This document shows, in pieces, positions 43,672 through 54,345 of a stretch of DNA of 64,000 nt. A model generated the notes under the pieces. That model searched no databases. It was given only the letters and a program-made list of their open reading frames with translations, and was not told the origin of the DNA. Location of the stretch: contig CANTFL010001439.1 in the NCBI GenBank assembly GCA_947650285.1, forward strand, positions 1 to 64,000. The letters run 5' to 3'. This stretch comes from Hyaloperonospora brassicae (lineage: Eukaryota > Oomycota > Peronosporomycetes > Peronosporales > Peronosporaceae). The position numbers and the translations under genes were made by a program. Position 1 is the first letter of the stretch. Each line of letters opens with the position of its first letter.

Positions 43672-45315
43672 ATGAGCGACGATCGCCCTCTCCAGCGCCG
43701 CGGCGGACGCGTGCGAGGGGCCGAGGGGTACCACACAGAAGACATCCGCGCGCTGCTCGTCTGCGTCAAGAGCGTCGTGCCCACGACGACGAGCGACTGG
43801 GAGCAAGTGGTCGACGAGTACCGCGAGACGCACGCGATCCCACGCGCCCGCGCCCGACGCGACGCCAATTCGTTGAAAGCCAAGTTCAAGCACTTGGCCC
43901 GTGCGTGTCGACCGGGCGAGAGCACGCGGTGGGACGTACAAGAAGCGGGGGCGCTGTTGCAGCTGATCCAGTCGAAGCTGGTGGCTGGGCAGTGTCTCCA
44001 GCGACGAGGAGGTCGGGCGCGAGGGGCCGAGGGCTTCTCCGCGGTCGATGCGCAAGCGATTCTTGCCGCTGTTCGGCAAGTGGTACCAGTGTCACGACAA
44101 GAGTGGGACCTCGTGGCCGACGCATACCGTCGGGACTATGCCGTTCCGCACGATCGCCTTTGTCGCGACGGGCTGTCGTTGAAACGCAAGTTTCGACACT
44201 GGCTTAAGGCCGATTCGGACGGTACGGCACGGGCTGAAGTCAGCGTCGCGCGCGCTGTGCAAGTGGAGATTGAGGCCAAGATGGACAAGGAAAAGCAGAG
44301 TGCAACAGTGCGGGACGAGGCGGGGACGGAGAAGGGCGTGGTGGTCGTGACGACGACGGAGAACGGAGAGAGGAAAGAAACTAGTGCTGGCGGTGGACAG
44401 GAGACGGACGTTGCTGATGCAGCAGTGGTCGGACTGGAAGATGGTAGCACTACGAGTAGCGAGGCTGGAGAGAGGAGCTCTGCGGCTGACCATCGCCGTG
44501 GTGGACGGATTGTTGGATCGGAAGGGTACTCGGTGTCAGACAGGAGAGCGCTACTGGCGTGCGTCAAGGAGGTTTTGCCGTCCGACTCGACTGCGTGGGA
44601 ACAAGTGCTGCAATTGTATCGCACGAGATATGCTGGATTAAACAATCGTGCGCCACGGAATCTCACAGGGATCAAGAGCAAGTTCCGGCAACTGGTTAAT
44701 TGCAGACACGAGACTGACGTGGGGACAAAAGAGCATGAAGACGTACTGGAAGCTCGTGCTATCCAGAGTGAGATTGATCTCCGCTTGAATTTGGGAAAAC
44801 GTCCACGGTCTGAGAGCACATCGAATGTTCCCTCCGCTTGTACACCCGAAAGGAGCGTTTCCGAGGATCGCGAAAAGAACCTTGTCGTTTTGGCAAGCAC
44901 AGAGCCACGTGACAATCCCCATTTGGTGCAACAGAGCTCGGAAGCTGGTGCAACAAGATGTCCGGAGGGGTCAGAATGTTTACCTGATTATGCATCTGGG
45001 AAGAAAGGCCTGATAGAGAGCGTTGTGGCGGACGCAGAGGTCAAGCCAGCGCGATCGGATATAGCTAGTCGAGAACTCGAACTCCTAAGGCAGCGGGAAC
45101 GACGGGAAGCTGAACAAGCAGCGTGGGATAAAGAGCGAAGTATGCGCGAGAAGCAACGCATCTACATGGAAACTTGGACGGTCGTGTGCGACCGTTTGCG
45201 TGCACTGTATCGAGAACGAGCGACAGAAGATAACCCGGAGATACTGAGCGAGTTCGACGACGAAATCGCCGTTCTCAAGAAAAAGAAGCAGCGGCTTACA
45301 GGCTTGATGATATAA
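43672..45315 (+). CDS. Three-repeat Myb/SANT-like protein, 547 aa
   Basis: Single exon. Three copies of a ~95-residue unit (about 9-103, 110-205, 275-372) share RRGGR.RGAEGY...D..ALL..V..V.P.....WE.V...YR, then R..SLK.KF..L, then A..LQ.I. The Trp and the basic helix resemble a Myb/SANT fold. The units look like the Myb-like domain of unknown function (DUF6818 type) found in oomycete and fungal proteins; I could not check this. A charged coiled coil (about 465-505) and a short Lys-rich end (KKKKQRL) follow. The likely role is DNA or chromatin binding in the nucleus. Its stop is 70 bp from that of the convergent gene, so the 3' ends probably overlap. Confidence 0.8.
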   Translation: MSDDRPLQRRGGRVRGAEGYHTEDIRALLVCVKSVVPTTTSDWEQVVDEYRETHAIPRARARRDANSLKAKFKHLARACRPGESTRWDVQEAGALLQLIQSKLVAGQCLQRRGGRARGAEGFSAVDAQAILAAVRQVVPVSRQEWDLVADAYRRDYAVPHDRLCRDGLSLKRKFRHWLKADSDGTARAEVSVARAVQVEIEAKMDKEKQSATVRDEAGTEKGVVVVTTTENGERKETSAGGGQETDVADAAVVGLEDGSTTSSEAGERSSAADHRRGGRIVGSEGYSVSDRRALLACVKEVLPSDSTAWEQVLQLYRTRYAGLNNRAPRNLTGIKSKFRQLVNCRHETDVGTKEHEDVLEARAIQSEIDLRLNLGKRPRSESTSNVPSACTPERSVSEDREKNLVVLASTEPRDNPHLVQQSSEAGATRCPEGSECLPDYASGKKGLIESVVADAEVKPARSDIASRELELLRQRERREAEQAAWDKERSMREKQRIYMETWTVVCDRLRALYRERATEDNPEILSEFDDEIAVLKKKKQRLTGLMI

Positions 45316-45385
45316 CTCATCGACAAGACAAGAGTGCCATACCAAAGCACAATACGAGAGCAGTGCATGAGACAATAAGCACTAC

Positions 45386-48300
45386 CTACTTATCCTCCTC
45401 TTGGCCTTCACTTCCATTATCTTCTGACGAGGAATAACTTCCAATGCGCGCCGCATTCGAGCCAACTGCAAGCGGCGACACGATCAGCGTTGCTCCCAGG
45501 TGAACCACCTTCAGCAAGTCTCTGTGCTTAGCTTGCGTCAGCGGTCCCCCGTTTGGTCTTGTACCAATTGCTGCCTTGTCCACGGCATCGGCACTGTTGT
45601 CGTTGCCCAAGCCACTATGCAGACCACTGGCATCGTGCGAGGCAGAAAATGTCGGAAAGTCTCCGGAGTCAGTCAAGTCTGCAACGTGTAGCTTTGGCTT
45701 CCCTTCCTTTGCAGAACTTGTGGTCGCGGGAGACAACACAGCAGCTGTGCAGCTTATCTCAGCAAAGACTTCTGCGTCATTCATCCTTCCGCGTGAGGAC
45801 GTTTCTACTTCTGCCATGAAAACGTCATCATTCGACAGCAACAACTCGTCACCATATGCCAACGGCGACGTTGACGAAGACAAGCGCAGGGCGGTCAGGG
45901 AACTGAGAGATGACTCGTTGGCGGCATTTTCGCGAGATGGTGAACTGCTCGTGGATCTTCGAGCCGAATCACATGGAGCGATGTCTCCTCGAGTTGATAA
46001 AACCGTTTCATCGTAGCTTCCTCTCCTCTTCGTGCCCTCTTGCAATCGAATGCCCACGCCTTCATCCCTGCGTTGGACACGAACCTGACGCTGCACTGCC
46101 TTGGCACCAGGCGTGTTCCCGACAGTTGCACTGGAGGATCCCATTCGCTTTAGTTTTGCGCGAGAAAGCGTTCCACTACTTACCTTTTTCGTAGATCCGT
46201 CACGAGAGCCCGACTGCGATAGCGAAAGAGCACTGGCCCTGATCCCGTTGGGAGACGTTGACGGTGTTTGGACAGAAAATGACAACCGTCCTCGCGATTC
46301 CGCGTGAGAGTCCGAATACATGTGCAGTCGACGTCTTGATCGCACTTTCACATGCAGTACTTCATCGGCCTTAATATGAAGCGGAGACAACACCTCGATG
46401 CCATCTTCTGTGCCGATGTCTACAGGAATCGCAACACACAAGTGAGTAAGACATGCATTGCAATACCGACATCAGTGTGAGGCAGAAGCATGATCTTACA
46501 TTCGATGCTATGGACGCGCAACATTCGACAAATGTTATCGAGAAGTGCTGGTTGTGTCCACGACTTGTTCACGACAAAACGGACTTTTCGAACGCGTTTC
46601 AGACCCTCCACGATCAAAGTCACGCATACAGACCCTTCTGTAGCCACGTCGATCGAGAGACGGCGACGAACACGATCCACCAGCGGTCCTGAAATAACAC
46701 GGTAAACTGCGTTCGAAAAGATGTTGGTATTCACCTCTCCGTCGACGTCCTCCTCGAAATGGTCGCCAAGTTTCTTGTGCTTCTCGTGGTCACTACTGTC
46801 AAGAGACGACGTCGTACTGTGTGATCCTTCCCCATCACTGCCACCCAACGAATCGTCGCGTTTGACTTCCTCGGACTTTCCGCCTTCGTCCTGTGCAGCT
46901 TGGATACCGTGATTGGACACGTCGTACGCAAACGTTACTCCGCATACGATCAACGGTCCGAAAATGACACCCTTGATAGCAACACAACGAATTTAGTGCC
47001 TGACACATCTACATCAAACAGAAAAAACAACTGCCCGACTCGACGCACCTCAAAGCCAAACACGTATACGCCGAACACTACACTCAGTGCTGAGACATAA
47101 GAGTTGACTGCCACAATGCTCTTTTCGTAGAGCATTTCGTCCAGGACAGTAAAAGCCACGTACTGAACTGCAAAAAGAGCAAGCGCTTTTACGATCGAAG
47201 ACGTGAGCCCGATTGAGATAACCCAGGGAACGCAAACCAAGAACGGGGAGATGATCGGCACAATCGAGATGAAAAACGTGACTGTCGTGGCAAGGTACAT
47301 AAAGTCAGCATTCTGTCCACGACAACAAACAAAGGGAGTGAGCGTTGAGTACATAGAGCGACAAACACCGCAGAACAGATCAAGCATGCACCACACACCA
47401 CTATTGTGAACGAGATCATGGTGACAATCGCATGGATACTCGCCATTTTCAGCGGCAAAAAAGAAGACGCCCTCGATCACCTTCCGCAGTGACCTGACAA
47501 CTTCCGGTCGTTTGTCGACTTGTGTCGGGAGCAGATCCTGGACGAACCTCTCGATAGGATCCCAGTTTGTACACAGTAGGTAGAACAGCGACGAAATGAA
47601 GAAAAAAGACCGGACACCGAGACTTACGAACGCAATCACCAGCGTAAACGCGAGAAATACAAGCTGTGCCACCGACCCAACGGCGATGCTGCTAACCTCT
47701 AGTCCTTTCGACGTCCAGTCCGTCAGCTGTACCGATGTCAAGTTCACTGATTCCACCTTCGAGTATGCGAACGTCGCAACTTGCACAAGCGTCATGTTTT
47801 CGGGAAGTCGTAGGCTAGAAAAGAGCGATGCGTGAGAAGTGGAGTTTCCGTCACTGGTTTTTGCGTCCACGTAGTACGTCTTGACCAAACTCTTGAGCGG
47901 TGGCCACCACATGGTGTCGTTGAAGTTATCTTCAATACCACATATCGCTTGCGAAATCATCGCACGACTGTTCTCCACTTGCTCACTCCAGACTTGCCGC
48001 GCACGCTCGTCGTTGATGAAATTGTCCTGCACCCACTCCGATAAGTTAGTGGCTGCGCGGCTTCCTTCGAGGTAACTTTCTGTTCCGAGAAACACAATGA
48101 CAAATGTTCCCTATGCACCATTTGTGGCGACAAGTGTGGTGTAAGTAAACTCCAAGGAGTCACTGCATCTTACGACAACGAACGAGCTGCGTACCGTGAT
48201 GAAAAAACCGAGGATAAGCACGACTGACACGAGCACTTCGTCCGAAAAGAAATAACGGTAGTAAAATATCCGTCGATCCAGCAGCTTCATGAGACTCAAT

Positions 48301-48981
48301 GCGGCGATCGAGAAGCCAATGATGACGTTCAAGAACGACACCCACGAGTACATGCGCATCCAAATGGAGACGGCGCCAATTAGCGAGAACAGGAAGATCC
48401 CATAGTTCAAGAAAAGCTCTTTTGCTGTGCGACGTGATCTGTCGTGTGGGTGGCTGATGAAGATCTCGGCCGACTTGGAGAAGACACATGTGAGGAATCC
48501 CTGCAGTCAGGTACCGTCGTGCAACGAGTCAAAACACGCATCACAGCAAACACACACACGTAAACGTTAGCTCCTTGTCGTGGTGCTGTGGATCGATGCA
48601 GTGCGTCAATATTTTTTCTTCGCAGTCGTACGTAGCGACTGATGTCAGCGTCAGTACTGAGATACTGTAGCACCGAGATGACGTTGTTTTTAGCTTGACG
48701 CAGCGCTTGACTGCATAGAATGGCCCACACAATGAGTCGCAGATAGTTCTCGAACAGCAGAAAGTTAAAGTAAATGAGCACGAGGATCAGCGCAGTTGCG
48801 ATGTTGCCAATCAGCTACAGAGTCGCACACAGCAGTATACAAACACAGTGTCAATGGACAGCCAAAGAGAGAGCCAATGAGTGCGTGTCTTGCGTGGTGA
48901 TGATGAGACGCGAGTGGATAGAGACAAGAAGCACGAGGACGGACGCACCTGCGCAAGGATCATCTCCACGAACTCAGTCAT
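45386..48981 (-). CDS. TMEM245: TMEM245-like membrane protein (AI-2E transporter family), six exons
   Basis: Exons on the minus strand: 48981-48949 (ATG, MTEFVEMILAQ), 48814 to about 48700, 48500-48174, 48110-47049, 46971-46467 and 46419-45386. Introns are GT-AG and keep frame; they measure 134, 63, 77 and 47 bp where fixed. The donor of exon 2 is not settled (GTG, GTA and GTT candidates at 48700-48560). Many hydrophobic segments are present. The conserved end of the AI-2E/TMEM245 fold reads AVNSYVSALSVVFGVYVFGFE then GVIFGPLIVCGVTFAYDV across the 77-bp intron. A Ser-rich cytosolic tail of about 450 residues follows. The family is a polytopic membrane family with poorly known substrate. Total about 1050 aa. 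Confidence 0.8.
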
Positions 48982-51457
48982 GACGATAGGCTTTGACTGG
49001 CTTCCGGTCGGCCCCGCACCGAGTTTGGACGAATCAGAGGGCAGTAGGGGTTTGTCTCGAACAGGTGCGCGGTGAAGGGCTCCAATAGGTCTTATATCGA
49101 CTTAGTGGAGCGAGCATTTTTAGCAGGACATTGACGTCAAGAGCTACGACCTCTGTCTTTTGTAGGTGCACGCGGATGTTGTCTACACCTGCACGACGTC
49201 TGACGTATACACCGTCCCACAAGTCATCGTGTACCCCATTGTCTTCTATTCTGTACCGACGCGGCGTCAGAAATCCATTTCTCTAGTGTTGGGTAGTCGC
49301 TTCGCACGAGCTACGAACATGCTTGAAGCGGCGTGCAAGGGCAGATGAAGCAGCCCTAACGACTTACAGCGTGTAGGGCGATCAGATTCGGTCAACTTTG
49401 GCTGCAGAATTATGCTTGCATGGACGTGAGCGATAGCGAGGCAAGACAGACAACGCAAAGCAACACATGATGGCAGAATCCTTTCACTCCAGCGCTATGG
49501 ACTTCCTCTTTGAACCAAGCACCACGGCTATCGAACAGCGGCAACCATTGCTATTGCCTTTTGCACGACTGTTTGTGTCCACGAAGAGTTCAAAGCGATC
49601 CGTGGGACCCACGAATGAAAGATGACGCTTTCTTCGACAGGAATCGCGCCGGACGAACAGACAAACGTTGCGCTAGAATGAGGCTATCCATCTCGCTTGG
49701 CCGGCGGCAAGCTGACGTGCCTTTGCTCGTAATGCTTGTAGTAAGAGTAGAATAAGTGGCACAGGGAGCAGTAGTAGTAGCAGTAGTAGTAGTAGTTGTT
49801 GTTGTTGTTGTAGTAGCGGAGATAGCAGTAGTAGTAGTTGTTGTAGTAGCGGAAATAGCAGTAGTAATTGTTGTTGTAGTAGTAACAGTAGCAGCAGTAG
49901 TAATTGCAGAAGTAGTAGCATAAGTAGTAGTAGTAGTAGAAACCGAAGTAGTAGTAGCAGTAGTAGTAGCAGTAGTAGTAGCAGTAGCAGTAGCAGTAGT
50001 AGTAGTAGCGTAGTAGTAGTAGCAGTAGTAATTGCAGAAGTAGTAGCTTTAGTAGTATCGGAAGTAGTAGCGGAAGTAGTAGCGGAAGTAGTAGTAGTAG
50101 TAGTTGTTGTTGTAGCGTAAGTAGTAATAGTAGTAGTAGTAGTCGTTGTTGTAGTAGTAGTAGTAGTAGTAGTTTTGTTGAAGTAGTAGTAGCAACAGCA
50201 ATACCAGTCGACGGACGCAGTGTCCTTGTCAACCGCCAGGAATCAGCAGTGGCAGTAGCATCAGCAGACACACGGCGTTTACGAGACAAAAAAACAAGCT
50301 ACTAAGCGAAAGGAAGCTCGATCTATGGACGTCCTTCTGCTCACACGATTTCACACAAACTCAATCAAAAGCTGCGGAGGCACCACATGGTCCCAATCGA
50401 TGCGCACAAGTCACGCTAACGGATACTCCATCGCTCGTCAGTCCACTGTTCCTGTGCAGTAGATGCACTTGTTGTGATGCCGTAAGCGACCGCTAAACAA
50501 ACCGCGACTGTCGCCGAGTCGCTGAATCGTTGTGCGCGTGCTCGACCCACGACTTTTTTCCAATCTAATTACAGCCGCGAGCAGCTCATTTGCACCGTGG
50601 CTTCAAGCTGGCTCGACTAAGTACGAGCGGTTCTCGCCACGCAGCGCCTCGTGATTGGGTGTGCCACCGTCGCGGCATTGTAACGGTCTGAGGGATCGCG
50701 AGCGGCTCGTCGATGCGCCAAAACGCTCCGTCGCTCGCTTTCGCGCACGACCAAAGCGGAAGTTCTTGTCGTGTTTTCTGTCTTCTCGTGGCGCATATGT
50801 TGGCGGTGACTGTCGCGTCGTTGCGGGGGAGCGACATCTTGTAGACCGGACATCGCGATCGTGTATGGCGATCGACTTGCCGCCGTGACCAGTGGCCACG
50901 TCGACAACGCTCGAGAGACTAATGAGAAGCAGTTTGATCGATACGTTCAATGGAAAGGTGTCGTTCGATCGACTCGATTATGCAATTCGTCGACGAGAGA
51001 CGCGTGTGTGCCGGCCGATCCATGTGGCCCAAGTGCGCATCGGAAAAAGCGTCCGTTGCTGCTACTTCAGACAGACGTTGATCAACGTCGTTGCAACACA
51101 GAAGCGCCTCTTCCATGACGGATGGAGTGGAGCCCTTTGCCCATCGAACACCCCTAATCGCTCTCACATTGTGCCCCTCTCTCTCTCTTTACCGGTAGCA
51201 CCCACGTCATCCATCTCGTACGCAACAAACCGCCTGTCGAGTCCGATATCCCTCCCAAAACGATCAATCTGCACGAGCCCTATGCACCACTCGCGCCTGC
51301 GATTTCGAATACCTGGCCTCCTCCGGTACCGTGCGCTGATTGGCTCACGCGATCCTGCGTCGAGTGTCGTCCACGTTGTCGTCAATCCCGAATTCCCCCC
51401 GCGCCTCGCAGGTCCCGGCAGTCTTAGGCACCAGCACAGCTTGTCAGCCCGCCCACG
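48982..51457. other. Intergenic region, mostly non-coding
   Basis: Between the divergent TMEM245-like and Lys/Glu-rich genes. It holds the trinucleotide tract (49769-50200). I see no gene; small frames near 50.6-51.2 kb overlap on both strands without a domain. The segment just before 51458 probably contains that gene's promoter. Confidence 0.5.
49769..50200. repeat. Compound trinucleotide tract, about 430 bp
   Basis: Almost unbroken triplets of GTA/TAG with GTT, GCA, GAA and CGG variants. Blocks such as GTAGCGGAAGTA and GTTGTTGTTGTAGTA recur. The period of three is strict over long stretches, so all frames stay open on the minus strand. Confidence 0.95.
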
Positions 51458-52930
51458 ATGCGTCTCCCAGGAGCGTTCCGCGTAGCGCTCGTTGCCGCAG
51501 CCGCTCTGTCGTTGTCGTCGCAAGCCGACGAGATGCGCGCGGTCTCTGTATCGGGCCAGCAGCACGCGGCCGCTGTTGACGAGGTGGCGGTCCACGCGTC
51601 GCATGTGGTGCGTGTCCTCGCGGCGTCTCCTGTTGCGTCCGAGGAAGAGGAGCCGACCGAAGCGCCAAAGAAGAAGAAGAAGAAGAAAGCGGCAGCAGCT
51701 ACGGAGGAGCCGGCAGCCGAGAAGAAGACGAAGAAGAAGAAGAAGGAGGAAGATGCGGACGATGTGGACACGACGCTTGCCGAGTTGGAGGCGCTTGAGG
51801 AGGAAGTCGAAGAGGCGGAAGCGGCCGAGGCGATAGTCGAAGCCGAGGCCGAGGCGGAGAAGACGAAGAAGAAGAAGGCCGCGTCTGCGCAGGAGGAAGA
51901 GCCGGAGAAGCCTGTAAAGAAGAAGGCGAAGAAGAAGGCGACCGAGACCGAAGTAGCTGACGCAATGGTGGAAGAAAGAGATGGGAAGGAAAAGAAGGAG
52001 GAAGAGAAGGAAGAGAAGGAAGAGAAGAAAGAAGAGAAGGAAGAAAAGGAGGAGAAGGAAGAAAAGGAGGAAGGCGACGACGAGAGCGGCGGCAAGGACA
52101 AGAAGGCAAAGGGCAAGTCGAAGGGCGGCTCATCGGGTCACTCGTCGGAGGGAAGCGCGGACATCGACAAGATTGATCCGAACAACGAAGACGGTTGGAT
52201 CAGTGTGTACGAAGACCCGCCGCTGCTCGTGATCAAGGCCTCGTTGTACGCGTTCATCGCGTACAATGACACGGAAGTGTGTGATACGTTCAATATGACG
52301 ATGAACGCCGTGGAGCAAAAAGAGGTTGACAATGGGCTCTCCGCTTACCACGTGGTTGCCTACATCAACTGCACGAAGAATGGCGAAGACGTGACGCAGG
52401 GTCGTTTCATTCTGAACTTTATCCCCGAAGGCAAGCGGCTGTTGTTGACCGAGTGTGGCCACCGCGAAGAAGGTCAGATTGTCAATTGGCTGCGCATCCA
52501 GGAGGAAGTGCCCGAGTGCATGACCCCGAAACAGCGGAAGGAGTTCCTCACGCAGCCCATGAAGCACATTCATGCGAGCAACGGTAGCACCGACGGAGAA
52601 GCTGTGCAGACGGATTTCTTGACGCGACTCGAGGAGTTGGACGGAGAGGAGGTGGCGATCTTTGGGTCTGCCACCGTTGCGCTCATTGCCGTGATTGTCG
52701 TGCTGGTGGTGTTTTGTATGCGGAAGCGCAAGGCCCAGATGGATTTGGAACGTACCATTGCCGGTGCGAAAGCGGAGCACGCTGTCGAGGACGATGACCT
52801 GCAGACGGAGGTAGAAGAGAAGGCGACGAAGGAGCGCAAGGGCTTGATGGAGAGCGCGAAGGCGAAGAACAACGACGACCCCGATATGGAAGAGGGCTCG
52901 TTCGTGAACTCGCCCGCCGTGCGCGTGTAA
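51458..52930 (+). CDS. Lys/Glu-rich type I membrane protein, 490 aa
   Basis: Signal peptide at 1-23 (MRLPGAFRVALVAAAALSLS), then an extreme Lys/Glu/Ala-rich low-complexity region (about 61-220, with runs of K7 and EEKEEK). A compact lumenal or outer domain (about 235-375) has four Cys (275, 305, 333, 354) and several N-glycosylation sites (NDT, NMT, NCT, NGS). One membrane span lies at about 399-420 (VAIFGSATVALIAVIVVLVVF). A basic stop-transfer MRKRK precedes a charged 65-residue cytosolic tail. No family is recognised. The charged region may be a spacer or interaction surface in the ER or cell wall; the function is unknown. Confidence 0.8.
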   Translation: MRLPGAFRVALVAAAALSLSSQADEMRAVSVSGQQHAAAVDEVAVHASHVVRVLAASPVASEEEEPTEAPKKKKKKKAAAATEEPAAEKKTKKKKKEEDADDVDTTLAELEALEEEVEEAEAAEAIVEAEAEAEKTKKKKAASAQEEEPEKPVKKKAKKKATETEVADAMVEERDGKEKKEEEKEEKEEKKEEKEEKEEKEEKEEGDDESGGKDKKAKGKSKGGSSGHSSEGSADIDKIDPNNEDGWISVYEDPPLLVIKASLYAFIAYNDTEVCDTFNMTMNAVEQKEVDNGLSAYHVVAYINCTKNGEDVTQGRFILNFIPEGKRLLLTECGHREEGQIVNWLRIQEEVPECMTPKQRKEFLTQPMKHIHASNGSTDGEAVQTDFLTRLEELDGEEVAIFGSATVALIAVIVVLVVFCMRKRKAQMDLERTIAGAKAEHAVEDDDLQTEVEEKATKERKGLMESAKAKNNDDPDMEEGSFVNSPAVRV

Positions 52931-54345
52931 ATCTAGCTACATTTTGACCGAGTGGTCGACTGCTCGATGTGTACAGAATCGAACGTAGATTTGCACAGAG
53001 AGTGACGAGTTGTAGATGTGGCCGTTTTTTGCAGTCTTTGCTCACCCGAGTGTCGCGAACACGCCAACTGAACTGGCATCGGTACGCGCATGACTCTAAC
53101 GCGAGTTCCAATGAATTGTGCGTTGAAGAAAGTCCTCGCACTCTCACCCTCTTCTTGTCGAATGTGTCCTACTGCCGGGCTGTCGGTTGACTGGCTGGCT
53201 ACCCAGATGATAGTGCGAGGTCGAAGTATGTCATCTCAACACCTGCTAGACTGCCTGTTTTGCCACGACATTGATAGAGACTCCGCCCGCGTGTGGTCAC
53301 CACCACAACTCTACCACGCACCGATACAATACGCCCTTCACTCGCGCATGCAAGTGCCGTACACGCACCAAATGGTCTTGTCGTCTCGAGACTCAGCCGC
53401 GCGTGAAGACCGCAAAAGTAGAACGGATTCGTCACCGTGATCATACAGTGCTCACGACCGCTATCACCAAACACTGACGCAGACGACACCTCACTAGCGC
53501 ATGTGATGTCGTGCGTGCCAGATTGCCAGCAGACTAAGCTCATTGGACAAGAACTTGTCGGCCGGATGATGCTCATGTGCCGCCGTTCACGTGGTCCAGT
53601 CATGCACGCCCTGCACTGAATGCAAAAAACGCGTCCTCTACTATCGGTTTAGGGCCGTCGCAAGCAGGGTCATGTCCTACATATTGTCACGCACGACAAG
53701 AATACCCGATGGAAGCCAGCAAAAGGGGTGTCACACGCTGCATCTCGGCATCCTGCAATTCGTGACTTGCCCAACATGCCGCTCATTTGAACAAACGCCG
53801 ATGCTGTGTGCACCCCTCACTTCGTTGAAGATGCAAACCATCTTTCGAAATAGATGCCCTTTCAAACGCGTCGCACCGTACCGCCCCTTTATATAAAGTG
53901 CTAAACGTGACACCGCAACAAGAGTGGTTCGATTCGCGCTGTTCACGGTCTCTTTTTGCATACAAAATAAACGCTTCGTTCATGCGTGTCCCACACCTTC
54001 TCAAGGGCTGCTCGCTTTTTACTCGTGCATATTGCGCTCGCGTGATTCCTCTTATGCACCAATCAAAACACGACATCGTCCATTGGACCACCACATGTAT
54101 ACAACACAAGCCATGACCGCGCGGCACAAGCCCCGCGACATGTCGGCAGTCGCGCTGTACGTACAAGTAACGCGTCCAGTTGTTGCTACTCCTTCATCAC
54201 TACTCTGCCAATCGAAGCGGTCTATCCGAACATTGACGTCGAACCACTTGCTGCATTGTTTGCGACTCGGTACTGAGCTAATGTGACTGAACGCGTAGGA
54301 GCAAAACTGATCAGGACCAGACATTTCGTGCCAGTCGCGTCTCAG
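52931..54345. other. Intergenic region and possible upstream exons of the SET gene
   Basis: No full gene seen. The SET gene must start with at least one exon in this interval. A plus frame at 53591-53896 has paired Cys (CTPCTECKK, TCPTCRSF) and might be such an exon, but I could not link it by splice sites and frame. Confidence 0.4.

Noticed and set aside
43509..44207. Arg-rich 232-codon plus ORF
   Set aside because: Alternative frame of the GC-rich start of the Myb-like gene; composition is typical of a frame shadow.
49673..50289. Minus-strand ORFs rich in Leu or Tyr/Cys over the trinucleotide tract
   Set aside because: They are translations of triplet repeats, which stay open in several frames; no start context or domain.
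51458..51700. RVLA followed by EEEE in the Lys/Glu-rich protein as an RxLR-EER effector motif
   Set aside because: The motif is not RxLR, and the protein has a membrane span and cytosolic tail.
51424..52133. Ser/Phe- and Pro-rich minus ORFs
   Set aside because: Shadows of the Lys/Glu-rich plus-strand gene.
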